DNA of 43,784 nt from Deltaproteobacteria bacterium (GTDB lineage: Bacteria; Desulfobacterota; Syntrophia; Syntrophales; Smithellaceae): NCBI GenBank assembly GCA_012729055.1, contig JAAYDW010000002.1, positions 1 to 43,784 on the forward strand. The letters run 5' to 3'. Of this stretch, positions 1 to 7,363 are shown in pieces. Made by a program: the position numbers and the translations under genes. Below the pieces are notes generated by a model. That model was not told where the DNA came from. It saw nothing but the letters and a program-made list of their open reading frames with translations, and searched no databases. Within the stretch, counting starts at the first letter, position 1; each line of letters starts with the position of its first letter.

Positions 1-779
1 CCGCAGCAGCAGCCGCAGCAAATGCAGAGACAGTCGGGCTTTTTTGAATTGCCCGGCTGCAGGACCATCCCTTTCTGCTCGGCCGCGTCGAGAATGGCCA
101 GAGCTTCTTCTTTGGAAATGGTCCTGGCGCGGCCGCGCGCCGCGTAGCCGGTGTTGCCGATCAGCAGACAGACTTCGTAGTCGTCGGTCTGCCGGCAGGG
201 TTTTCCGATCAGGGCCTCGCCCTGTTTGCACACGCAGTTCGTCACCTGGAGGGTTTCCTTCGTCTGCGTGATGAAGTGTTTCATGTTGTCATACGTGTCG
301 ACGATGTATTCCGGAAGAATGGCTTTCAGATGCGGGCTGGTGCGCAACTGCGGCAGCGATGACCGGAAGAACTCGGCGCCGAAGGCTTCGTCGAAGTACC
401 GGTGCATCATTTCCACCAGCTCCGGGGTGAGGTCGTCCACGTGGTATTCAAACATGCCGATGGCCAGCATGGCGATGCCGTAGCGGGGCTCCTTGGCGCC
501 GTCTGAGCGCCGGATGACGCCTTTCATGAACATGGCGTCGAGCGCGGCCGCCGTTTCCTGATAGGAAAAAACAACACCGAATTCCTTCCGGAGTCTTTTG
601 CGGACGGTGGAGGCGCGGATGGACCGAAGCGAGAGGCACAGGGCGATGCCGGCTTCCAGCGGCGAGAAAAAATATTTCAGAATGGCGATTTCCACACCGC
701 TTGCGGTGGCGGGAAAACCGATGGGATAACGGTCCAGTTGAATCTGGAGACGTCTGTAGATGGAGTCGTCCGTGGTCAA
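1..779 (-). CDS. 4Fe-4S / Cys-rich ferredoxin-like protein (C-terminus cut by window edge)
   Basis: About 259 codons are present and the gene runs off the left edge, so the C-terminus is missing. I place the start at TTG 779 because GGGAG lies 8-9 bases upstream; there is no ATG start in this frame. The N-terminal half resembles a winged-helix segment with the sequence IDs TTDDSIYRRL at the start and SIRASTVRKRLRKEF near residue 80. The end visible here is a dense cysteine run, CLCICCGCCC, preceded by a further Cys-containing stretch (NCVCKQGEALIGKPC). This layout matches a family of Fe-S proteins common in sulfate reducers and syntrophs, where the Cys cluster precedes ferredoxin-type 4Fe-4S motifs. 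The 4Fe-4S domains themselves would lie outside the window. Role is probably electron transfer or redox sensing; the substrate is unknown. It is divergent from the acyl-CoA synthetase at 923. Confidence 0.7.
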   Translation of the reverse strand, partial: MTTDDSIYRRLQIQLDRYPIGFPATASGVEIAILKYFFSPLEAGIALCLSLRSIRASTVRKRLRKEFGVVFSYQETAAALDAMFMKGVIRRSDGAKEPRYGIAMLAIGMFEYHVDDLTPELVEMMHRYFDEAFGAEFFRSSLPQLRTSPHLKAILPEYIVDTYDNMKHFITQTKETLQVTNCVCKQGEALIGKPCRQTDDYEVCLLIGNTGYAARGRARTISKEEALAILDAAEQKGMVLQPGNSKKPDCLCICCGCCC

Positions 780-886
780 AGTTTTTTCTCCCGAGCGGCG
801 TTGAAACCCAAGTATTTTTCTGACTACCGGAAAAGCATCCGCTTGTCCACCGGCATCTGGTCCCCTCCGGCGTTTTGCTTCCCCGG

Positions 887-916
887 TTGACGCCACGCCG
901 GAAAAGAGGATATAGT
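887..916 (+). promoter_or_regulatory. sigma-70-like promoter for the acyl-CoA synthetase
   Basis: TTGACG at 887-892 and TATAGT at 911-916 are separated by 18 bases. The expected transcription start is near 923, the same place as the GTG chosen as start codon, so the message may be leaderless or start at a later GTG (938). Confidence 0.5.
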
Positions 917-922
917 AGGCCC

Positions 923-2761
923 GTGAGGCCGGTAGAAGTGAACGAACATCTTGCAGTCAATTCCGAAGAGCCCCTGTACGATCCTCCGACCGTTTGCGGA
1001 ATCTTCATGCAGCAGGCCAGCCGCTTCGGCGACAGAACCTTGGCCATGTCCAGGAAAAACGGCGTCTGGCAATCCGTCACCTGGCGCCAGTCCCGGGAAC
1101 TCCTGCCCGTTGCCGTCATGGGGCTTACGGCGCTGGGTCTGAAAAAGGGCGATTCCGTGGGCATTGCCAGCCGCACGCGCCGGGAGTGGAGCGAGGCGGA
1201 CATCACGATCCTTGCCGCCGGCGGCGTGACGATCGGCCTTTACCCTTCCGCAAGCCTCTGGGAGATTACGCACGTGGTTTCGCACAGCGGTCTTGCAATC
1301 TGCTTCGTGGAAGACGAGGCGCTCCTGGTAAAACTGCTTGCGGTCCGGGCCCAAACCGGCCGGCCCGAAAAGATGGTGCTCTTTGATCCTCCCGCCGGAG
1401 CCCTGCCCGCGGGCGTGATGACTCTGGAGAGCTTTCTGGAAGCGGGCCGGGTCGCGCACGCCGCCGACCCGGCGCGGTTCGAAGCGGTCTGGCGGGCCGT
1501 CCAGCCCGACGATCTGGCGACGATCGCTTACACGTCCGGAACGACGGGGCCGCCCAAGGGCGCCATGATCACCCACGCCAATCTTTATTACACGGCGATC
1601 AACGCCACGAAAATGCACGCCTACGAAGAAAGCGACTTCGGCATCGCGTTTTTGCCGCTTACGCACATGCTGCAGCGTATGAGCGTTTACGCGGCGATGC
1701 ATCTGGGCATCGTGGGCGCGTACGCTGAAAGCATCGACAAGCTGGTGGAGAATTTTCAGGAGCTGCGCCCGACCGTCCAGGTGAGCGTGCCCCAGATTTT
1801 CGAACGGATCTACAACCGGGTCCAAGCGATGCTGGAGGCCGGCTCTCCTCTGCAGCGCCGTGTCTTTGACTGGGCGCTGGACGTGGGGAAACGGGCCGCC
1901 GCCTGCCGCCGCGAAAACCGGCCGCTGCCGCTTGGGCTTTCCGCCCGGCGCGCCGTCGCCCACCGCCTGGTCTTTTCCAAAATTCATGATATTTTCGGCG
2001 GTCGGGTCAAGTATCTGTTGTGCGGCGGAGCGCCTATGCCGCTTCATCTCCTGGAATTTTTCCACGCCGCGGGGCTGTTGATTCTGGAAGGGTACGGCCT
2101 TACCGAGACGGTTGCGCCGGCGGCGGTCAATCGCGCGGAGCGCTTCAGGTTCGGCACGGTGGGGCAGCTGATTCCCGGTATGGAGGCGAAGATCGCCCCG
2201 GATGGAGAACTGCTTTTGCGCGGCAAGGGATTGTTTCAGGGCTACTACAAGGATCCGGAAGCGACGGCGGCCGCCATCGACGCCGACGGCTGGTTTGCCA
2301 CGGGCGATATCGCCGCGATGGATAACGAGGGATTTCTCACCATCACGGACCGCAAGAAGGATCTGATCGTGACGGCGGGCGGCAAGAACATCGCGCCACA
2401 GAATATCGAAAATCTGATCCGCACGCTGCCGCTCATAAGCCAGGCGCTGGTTTACGGCGACCGGCGCAAGTATCTCACGGCGCTTGTTACGCTGAACGAC
2501 CGGGAACTTGCCGATTTCGCCCGGCGGGAAAAGCTGTCCGGCCCCGCCCCGGCGGGCCATGAAAAAGTGCGGCGTGCCGTCGCCGATCATATCGCGGCCG
2601 TGAACAGCCGATTGGCTCCCTATGAACAGATCAGGAAGTTCACGATTCTGCCGGCCGACTTCACCGAGGCGGCAGGCGAACTCACGCCCACGCTCAAAAT
2701 GCGCCGCCGCGAGATCATCAAACATTACGGCGATAAGATCGATGAGCTTTACAACGGGTGA
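923..2761 (+). CDS. long-chain acyl-CoA synthetase (AMP-forming, FadD15-like)
   Basis: This 612-residue adenylate-forming enzyme would activate a fatty acid with ATP to acyl-adenylate and then transfer it to CoA in the cytoplasm, probably at the membrane. The ATP-binding motif YTSGTTGPPKGAMITH lies near residue 203, EGYGLTE near residue 388 and the hinge motif DRKKDLIVTAGGKNIAP near residue 476. Length and the extended C-terminal domain fit the long-chain FadD15/FAA-type group rather than shorter acetyl- or medium-chain ligases. The reading frame is open upstream to a TTG at 875, but the only AG-rich site (AGAGGA, 904-909) and the promoter at 887-916 point to GTG 923; GTG 938 is an alternative. 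It is one of three acyl-CoA synthetases in the window, which fits an organism living on fatty or aromatic acids. Chain-length preference cannot be read from sequence. Confidence 0.88.
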   Translation: MRPVEVNEHLAVNSEEPLYDPPTVCGIFMQQASRFGDRTLAMSRKNGVWQSVTWRQSRELLPVAVMGLTALGLKKGDSVGIASRTRREWSEADITILAAGGVTIGLYPSASLWEITHVVSHSGLAICFVEDEALLVKLLAVRAQTGRPEKMVLFDPPAGALPAGVMTLESFLEAGRVAHAADPARFEAVWRAVQPDDLATIAYTSGTTGPPKGAMITHANLYYTAINATKMHAYEESDFGIAFLPLTHMLQRMSVYAAMHLGIVGAYAESIDKLVENFQELRPTVQVSVPQIFERIYNRVQAMLEAGSPLQRRVFDWALDVGKRAAACRRENRPLPLGLSARRAVAHRLVFSKIHDIFGGRVKYLLCGGAPMPLHLLEFFHAAGLLILEGYGLTETVAPAAVNRAERFRFGTVGQLIPGMEAKIAPDGELLLRGKGLFQGYYKDPEATAAAIDADGWFATGDIAAMDNEGFLTITDRKKDLIVTAGGKNIAPQNIENLIRTLPLISQALVYGDRRKYLTALVTLNDRELADFARREKLSGPAPAGHEKVRRAVADHIAAVNSRLAPYEQIRKFTILPADFTEAAGELTPTLKMRRREIIKHYGDKIDELYNG

Positions 2762-2837
2762 GACGGCCCGGACGGTTCAATTGGGGCAAAGTCCCGCCTG
2801 AAGGATAAATACCGGATCGTTCCCGGCCTTCCGGTCA

Positions 2838-3464
2838 TCACCGGGGAGAAATTTTCTTGCCGAATTTTTCGATTTCGCTGCCCGCTTCCTGCAGGCCGCG
2901 GCTCACGTCGTCGGCGAGCAGATCGCCTTTTTGCTTCAGCTTCAGCGCCAGCGCATCGGATTTCTTCACAACCTCGTTCGTGCCTTTTTCGATTTTCCCG
3001 CCGGTCCAGGCGATGCTTTTTTCCAGGTTCCGGTTGGCGGTTTCCAGCGCGGCTGCCGCTTCGACTCTTTTCTTCTTCGCCCAGGATTCCGTTGATTGAA
3101 TGTGGGCGTCGTTGGCCAGGGCGAGATAGGCGCGCGCAAACGCATCTTCCATTTTTTTCTGCGAGGTGACAGCGCCCTTTTTGACGTCAACGGCCAGCTG
3201 GTCCAGCTCCCGGGCCGATGCGGCAAGCGCGTCCTTGCCTTTGGCCGAAGCCTTGGAGGCCTGGTCCTTCATGTAGGCCGCGCCTTTCTGGATTTGCTCG
3301 GCGGCGGACGTCATGTTTTTATCCAGATACTCCTGTCTGGCCTTTTGAAAGGTCTGTTCGATGGAAGCGGTTGCTGCCTGGTCCGCCCATGACGCCGGCG
3401 GGCAGACGCCCGCCGCAATCAGGGCGAAAACAGCAATCAGAAAGATTCCCATATAACGGTGCAT
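2838..3464 (-). CDS. secreted Ala/Lys-rich helical protein, function unknown
   Basis: A 208-residue protein with a clear Sec signal peptide: MHRY, a hydrophobic core through residue 20, and a likely cleavage site after ASWA (residue 27). The mature part is almost entirely predicted helix, rich in Ala, Lys, Glu and Gln and nearly free of Cys, Pro and aromatic residues, as in apolipoprotein- or LEA-like coiled proteins. The start is ATG 3464 with AAAGGAG upstream. A TTGACA at 3526-3521 on the minus strand could be the -35 element, but no good -10 goes with it. It is convergent with the synthetase gene (76-base gap) and divergent from the small membrane protein at 3639. A similar compositional class is seen in the lipoprotein at 16722. 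I do not recognise a family; a periplasmic structural or stress-protective role is only a guess. Confidence 0.75.
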   Translation of the reverse strand: MHRYMGIFLIAVFALIAAGVCPPASWADQAATASIEQTFQKARQEYLDKNMTSAAEQIQKGAAYMKDQASKASAKGKDALAASARELDQLAVDVKKGAVTSQKKMEDAFARAYLALANDAHIQSTESWAKKKRVEAAAALETANRNLEKSIAWTGGKIEKGTNEVVKKSDALALKLKQKGDLLADDVSRGLQEAGSEIEKFGKKISPR

Positions 3465-3638
3465 GGTGTTTCTCCTTTCATGGTGTCGGATGCTTTTCTT
3501 TTGCTTCTAATCCGGATGTTTGTCAACGGCTCTTTTTTGAAGGGATAGGAATATTGGAAAATGTGTGTTATAGCCAGTGCGCCCGTTGGTCTGAAAGACA
3601 AGTAAACCGCAACGTTTACAGGCATTGAGGTGTTTTTT

Positions 3639-3971
3639 ATGCAAGAAATCCTGGTCGTGGCTGCCATTGCCGCGGCGATCTTTTTTCTTCCCCGTCTGAT
3701 GGGACGCAAATCCCCATCGGATGAAAGGGCAAGGCCCCAGCCCCGTCCCCGTTCCCAGCCACAAGTCGGTTTCCGTTTGCCCCAGGTTGCCTTGACGGGC
3801 TGGATGCGCCTGGCGATCGTCATCACGTTTTTGTGGGTGGTGGGCGTAGCCGCCTATCTGAAACCCTGGGAAGGCGGCGTCTTTGTTTATTTTCTGGTTG
3901 CGCTGGGGCCGGCGGTCGTCCTGTGGGGTGGCATCTGGGCCTGGTTCGGCTATAAAAAATACCGGCGTTAA
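3639..3971 (+). CDS. small two/three-helix membrane protein, unknown function
   Basis: The product is 110 residues starting at ATG 3639, chosen over the in-frame GTG at 3630 because GAGGTG (3627-3632) is a well-spaced ribosome binding site for the ATG. Hydrophobic helices are seen at roughly residues 4-18 (LVVAAIAAAIFFLP), 55-72 and 78-98. Between the first two lies a Pro/Arg/Gln-rich cytoplasmic or periplasmic linker (RPQPRPRSQPQ). The C-terminus is basic (YKKYRR). No conserved catalytic motif is visible. It stands alone, flanked by a divergent secreted-protein gene and a gene-poor stretch, so context gives no clue to its job. Confidence 0.7.
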   Translation: MQEILVVAAIAAAIFFLPRLMGRKSPSDERARPQPRPRSQPQVGFRLPQVALTGWMRLAIVITFLWVVGVAAYLKPWEGGVFVYFLVALGPAVVLWGGIWAWFGYKKYRR

Positions 3972-4497
3972 ATCTCCCGTTTTCTGTCTTCCGTCCGGAG
4001 GATCCGGTCCATCGGCTTGCGGGCAGGTTCTTCAGCAATTCCATGCATCGGGCCGCTTGTTTCTGGCTGTCTGTTTCCGCCGGCAGCGGCGGATTTTTCC
4101 CTTGTCTCCGCGGTTTCCCCTTTTGAGCATGAGTCATAACCTGCTTTCTCCGTTCATCACATGGGAGGGCGACGTTTCGGCTTTTGAAAATAATCAGCCG
4201 GCCGGCCTTTGACCGTTGATGAAAAATGATTTCTGTGATAAGCGTCACCGGCACACATGGAAAGCAGCGCAGGAACGCGCGCAGTCACGGATACAGCTCA
4301 GAGAAAAGGGAAGGTCTCATGGGGGTGTGGAAATGACAAGTCTTTGACGGATACAAAGCCAGCCTCGGTATTTCCGAAAAAAAATTATCATTCATAAACC
4401 ATTCAAGTTTCGGCAGGTGGAGCCGGTCCGGCGGCCGCTGTGCGGCTGGGCGCGTTTCCCGGTAATTCCTGCAAGCGGTTGCATACGGAGACGGCTA
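3972..4497. other. intergenic region without convincing gene
   Basis: I see no supported coding sequence in these 526 bases. It probably carries the promoter of the signalling cluster that begins at 4498. The best hexamer pair I find is TTGACG near 4344 with GTATTT about 18 bases on, which is weak. A stretch of A residues and ATTATCATTCATAAACC near 4380-4400 is locally AT-rich compared with the flanks. Confidence 0.4.
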
Positions 4498-5781
4498 ATG
4501 TACAGCATTCTTTTTGTGGATGACGATAAACCGTTGTTGGAAACGATCCATCACTATTTTGCGGCATACTCCGATGATCTTAGAATTTCGGCGGCTTCCA
4601 ATGGAAAGGATGCCGTTCGGGTTCTGGAAACGATGCCGGTGGATCTGGTTGTCACTGAACTTCTGCTGCCCCAGATGGACGGCGTCGAACTTTTTGCCCA
4701 TATCAAAAAAAATTTTCCCGCAATTCCGATCATCATCATGAGCGGTTTGATTACCGCTGAAATCAAGCATAAATTCTCAAGCCGCAACGGCAGCCCCGCC
4801 TTTTTTACGAAGCCGCTGAACTTTGAGGAGTTGAAAGACGCGGTTTTCAGGAAGTTGCAGGCATCGGACACGGGCTCCATCAGCGGAGTTTCCCTGACGA
4901 GTGTCATGCAATACATCAGTCTGGAGGCAAAGACCTGCGTTATGGCCGCCCGGGTGCAGGGAAAAAGACCGGGCAATATTTATTTCCACAACGGCGAGCC
5001 GTGGGACGCGATCTGGGAGAACTTGCGGGGGAAAGAAGCGGCTGTCGAAATTATCAGCTGGGAAAAAGCCGAGATCAGTTTCCAAAGAATTCCCCCCACT
5101 GGGGTCAAGAGAATCATCAGAAATGAACTCATCAGCCTGATCGTCGAAGCCGTGCAATCTCGCGACGGAACAGTTGCGAAAGAAAAACCCGTCGGAGCCG
5201 GCGACACCGAAGCAGCGGAGGCCGCGTTACCCGCCCTGGAAACAGCGGCCGTAAATGCACCGAGCCTTCCCGATGAAGCCGTTTTCCGGGCTTTCCAGCC
5301 GGCGAATCATTCCGAAGAGAAGACTGTTATTCCGTGCGACGGCGATCCCCTGTCACCGGAAGAGCAGGAGGTGGAAAACGGCGCTTCCCCAAGTCCCGTC
5401 TCGGCGTTTGAGACGTTGTCGGGATTTCTCACGATACCGGGCGTAGAGGCCGTCCTGCTGGTCGGAGAAGACGGCGCCGTTGCCCGGTCCTCGGCCCGGT
5501 CCTGCGGTATCGATATGAATCATGCCGGCGTCTCCTCGGCTCAGATATGGAACGGCCTGGCGAAAATAGGGGGAGACCTCGGCATCTGCGGCTTTCAGTC
5601 TCTGATGCTCGAATCCGACGACGCCGTGATCGTCGGCGCGCCGGTGAAAGACAATTTGCTTGTCATCCTGGCCAGGGATGCCCGGAAACTGGGCCTGATC
5701 AGACTGCGCATCAAAAAGAAAAAATCCGTGCTGGAAGAAGAAATTGAAAATCAACCGGATCAGGCCGCTTTTTCAACCTAG
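4498..5781 (+). CDS. receiver (degenerate)-PATAN/DUF4388-roadblock/LC7 three-domain protein
   Basis: 427 residues starting at ATG 4498, with GGAG seven bases upstream. Residues 1-120 form a receiver domain: acidic triad D8-D9-D10, MSGL at the switch Ser position, and the conserved Lys in FFTKPL. At the phospho-acceptor position the protein has Glu54 (VDLVVTELLLPQMDG) where Asp is expected, so ordinary phosphorylation should not occur and Glu may mimic the phosphorylated state. Residues about 125-205 match a PATAN/DUF4388 domain (SGVSLTSVMQYI, GNIYFHNGEPWDA). A Glu/Ala-rich linker follows. Residues about 300-415 are roadblock/LC7 (MglB-like): IPGVEAVLLVGEDGAV to KDNLLVILARDARKLGLIRL. Roadblock domains normally dimerise and act on or scaffold Ras-like GTPases. 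First gene of a run reaching 9207; the roadblock domain resembles the protein at 7001. Confidence 0.85.
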   Translation: MYSILFVDDDKPLLETIHHYFAAYSDDLRISAASNGKDAVRVLETMPVDLVVTELLLPQMDGVELFAHIKKNFPAIPIIIMSGLITAEIKHKFSSRNGSPAFFTKPLNFEELKDAVFRKLQASDTGSISGVSLTSVMQYISLEAKTCVMAARVQGKRPGNIYFHNGEPWDAIWENLRGKEAAVEIISWEKAEISFQRIPPTGVKRIIRNELISLIVEAVQSRDGTVAKEKPVGAGDTEAAEAALPALETAAVNAPSLPDEAVFRAFQPANHSEEKTVIPCDGDPLSPEEQEVENGASPSPVSAFETLSGFLTIPGVEAVLLVGEDGAVARSSARSCGIDMNHAGVSSAQIWNGLAKIGGDLGICGFQSLMLESDDAVIVGAPVKDNLLVILARDARKLGLIRLRIKKKKSVLEEEIENQPDQAAFST

Positions 5782-5816
5782 ACCGACATTTACTTCAAAT
5801 GAAAGGAGATTGGATA

Positions 5817-6332
5817 ATGGCGCTGAAATTGGAGTTCACGTTCGATGACAAAACCTACAGGCGTTACATGAACGGTTTCGTGACGGTCATGCATTGCCAC
5901 CATTACATGTCGCTGCTCAGCAAGCTGGCAATCGATTTCGACGATATCGGAGGCGCTCGGATTCTATGCGAATCCGTTGAGGATTCCATTCGTCCGATGA
6001 TCGACGATTATTGCGCGAAAAATAGCATTGCCTCGTTTGAAGACAAGCTGGATGTGGGCAGGCAATACTACTCGGCCATGGGCATGGGAGTGATGAAGAT
6101 TTCCGGAAATCCGGGCCAGGGAGAAGTGACGCTGACCCGTTCTCATGTGGATCAGGGATGGATGAAAAAATGGGGACAGCATACCGTTCCGGTCAATCAT
6201 TGGACCCGGGGGTATATTGCCGCCATGTTTGCCGCGGCGGCCGGCAAGCCGCCCAGGAGCTATGAGATCGCGGAAACGGCAAGCATGGTGATGGGCCAAC
6301 CGACGAGCGTCTTTACCGTAAAATCCAGATAG
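5817..6332 (+). CDS. V4R-like (hydrocarbon/ligand-binding fold) protein
   Basis: 171 residues; ATG 5817 is chosen because AAAGGAG stands about 10 bases upstream, rather than the in-frame ATG at 5799. The C-terminal half has the V4R/4-vinyl-reductase pattern: a long amphipathic helix, a glycine-rich turn (MGMGVMKISGNPG), a beta strand, then RGYIAAMFAAAAGKPPRSYEIAE and MVMGQPTSVFTV. The Cys residues that mark many V4R domains in this last part are absent (VNHWTRG, GQPTSVF). The N-terminus carries an unusual His-rich spot (MHCHHYMSLLSK, residues 25-36) that could bind metal or haem. V4R proteins act as small-molecule binding sensor domains. It is 35 bases downstream of the receiver-roadblock gene and 14 bases before its likely paralogue at 6347. 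The family call is by pattern recognition and moderate. Confidence 0.6.
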   Translation: MALKLEFTFDDKTYRRYMNGFVTVMHCHHYMSLLSKLAIDFDDIGGARILCESVEDSIRPMIDDYCAKNSIASFEDKLDVGRQYYSAMGMGVMKISGNPGQGEVTLTRSHVDQGWMKKWGQHTVPVNHWTRGYIAAMFAAAAGKPPRSYEIAETASMVMGQPTSVFTVKSR

Positions 6333-6346
6333 AAAGGACACAAGCA

Positions 6347-6925
6347 ATGACTGTTCAGCGAGATGTGGTAGTAAAACAACTGGCGGAAATTCAGGCGCAG
6401 GCCGATGAAGAGGGATTGATTCCGGCATATAATGTCCTGGTAAATATGCTTCCGGTGACTTTCTGGAACACCTTTACCAAGAGAATGATGGACGCGGTCC
6501 CCGCGGAGAAGCGCGAGAAGCTCGAAGCGGAGCTGGTGAACTGCGCACTGGAATGCGGATACAATACGGGCTACGGCATTATCACGTCCGACGAATTCAA
6601 GTCGGTCGTGGAACCCATGATCACCGAGGGTGCCAAGGATGTTCTGCGCGGCGCTTACGCGGTCTTTACCGCGTGGGGGTGGGCGAAATCCGGCATCGTT
6701 CAGATTAAAGAGGGAGAGCGGATGGTCGTCCGGGCGCCGGACTATTACGAGGCGGATATCGCGTCCGGATACAAGAGCGGCTTCATGATCCGGGGGGTCA
6801 GCTCGGCGTTTTTCGATCTGGCTTACGGAAAACCCTATCCCGACGGCCTGAAAACGTTCGTGTGTGTACAGACAGCGGGAATCGAAGTCGGCGATCCTTT
6901 CGGCGAATTTGTCGTTACCCGGTAA
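6347..6925 (+). CDS. second V4R-like protein, probable diverged partner of the 5817 product
   Basis: 192 residues from ATG 6347 with AGAAAGGACA upstream. The architecture parallels the preceding gene: helical N-terminus (QLAEIQAQADEEGLIPAYNVL), a stretch rich in helices up to residue 110, then beta-rich VQIKEGERMVVRAPDYYEADIA and a C-terminal GVSSAFFDLAYGKPYPDG with FVCVQTAGIEVGDPFGEFVV, which follows the V4R order. Sequence identity to the 5817 product looks low, so a heterodimer of two specialised subunits is an attractive but untested idea. No signal peptide and no membrane helix, so it is cytoplasmic. The ligand is unknown. The tight spacing (14 bases) indicates one transcript with 5817. 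Confidence 0.55.
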   Translation: MTVQRDVVVKQLAEIQAQADEEGLIPAYNVLVNMLPVTFWNTFTKRMMDAVPAEKREKLEAELVNCALECGYNTGYGIITSDEFKSVVEPMITEGAKDVLRGAYAVFTAWGWAKSGIVQIKEGERMVVRAPDYYEADIASGYKSGFMIRGVSSAFFDLAYGKPYPDGLKTFVCVQTAGIEVGDPFGEFVVTR

Positions 6926-7000
6926 GACGCCCGGGCGAAGCGGATTTGACCAGGCAAGACACATGAAAAAAATACACTGAGCAATGAAAAGGAGCAAGCT

Positions 7001-7363
7001 ATGGCAGACAACAGAACAACCACGCAAATCCTTCAGGAAATGCTGGAAGTGCCCGGGATCAAGGCGATCCTCATCGTCGGTAAGGACGGTTTCGTTATCG
7101 AGGCGGCCGGAGCGTTCGGCAAAACGGATCTGGACAACGTCGGAGCCTCGGTGGCGACGGTCATTCTCGGTACAGACAAGATGTCGGAAGAGCTGAAAAT
7201 TCAAGCATTCAACTCCCTTACGTTCGAGGCGGCCGATGCCATGATCATTTGCGTGCCCATCGGAGATGCGCTGCTGGTCCTTTTGGCGCCCGACAACAAA
7301 ACGCTGGGCATGATTCGCCTGCAGGTCAAGAAAGTCGTTCCCGCGCTGGAGAAGTTCTTTTGA
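7001..7363 (+). CDS. stand-alone roadblock/LC7 domain protein
   Basis: 120 residues from ATG 7001 behind AAAAGGAG. The whole chain is a single roadblock/LC7 domain: helix (TTQILQEMLEVPGIKAI), strand (LIVGKDGFVIEAAG), a long helix (NVGASVATVILGTDKMSEEL), strands (FEAADAMIICVPIGDALLVLLAP) and a final helix (NKTLGMIRLQVKKVVPALEKF). It closely resembles the C-terminal domain of the 4498 product (shared LGxIRLxxKK), suggesting duplication or homo/heterodimer formation between the two. Roadblock proteins of the MglB type stimulate GTP hydrolysis by, or anchor, a small Ras-like GTPase; none is encoded in this window. The last codons overlap the TTG start of the aminotransferase gene, implying translational coupling. 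Confidence 0.85.
   Translation: MADNRTTTQILQEMLEVPGIKAILIVGKDGFVIEAAGAFGKTDLDNVGASVATVILGTDKMSEELKIQAFNSLTFEAADAMIICVPIGDALLVLLAPDNKTLGMIRLQVKKVVPALEKFF

Noticed and set aside
824-2725. Long open frame on the minus strand, antisense to the first acyl-CoA synthetase
   Set aside because: It has no family-like motif, low-complexity Arg/Gln/His composition, and lies wholly opposite a clear enzyme. Similar antisense frames at 24213-26108 (minus), 27104-29374 (plus) and 32999-34807 (plus) are explained by GC-rich codon bias.
3968-4165. Open minus-strand frame next to the small membrane protein, with a biased last third
   Set aside because: It has no start codon before a late ATG and would encode only 26 residues; the bias is probably chance.
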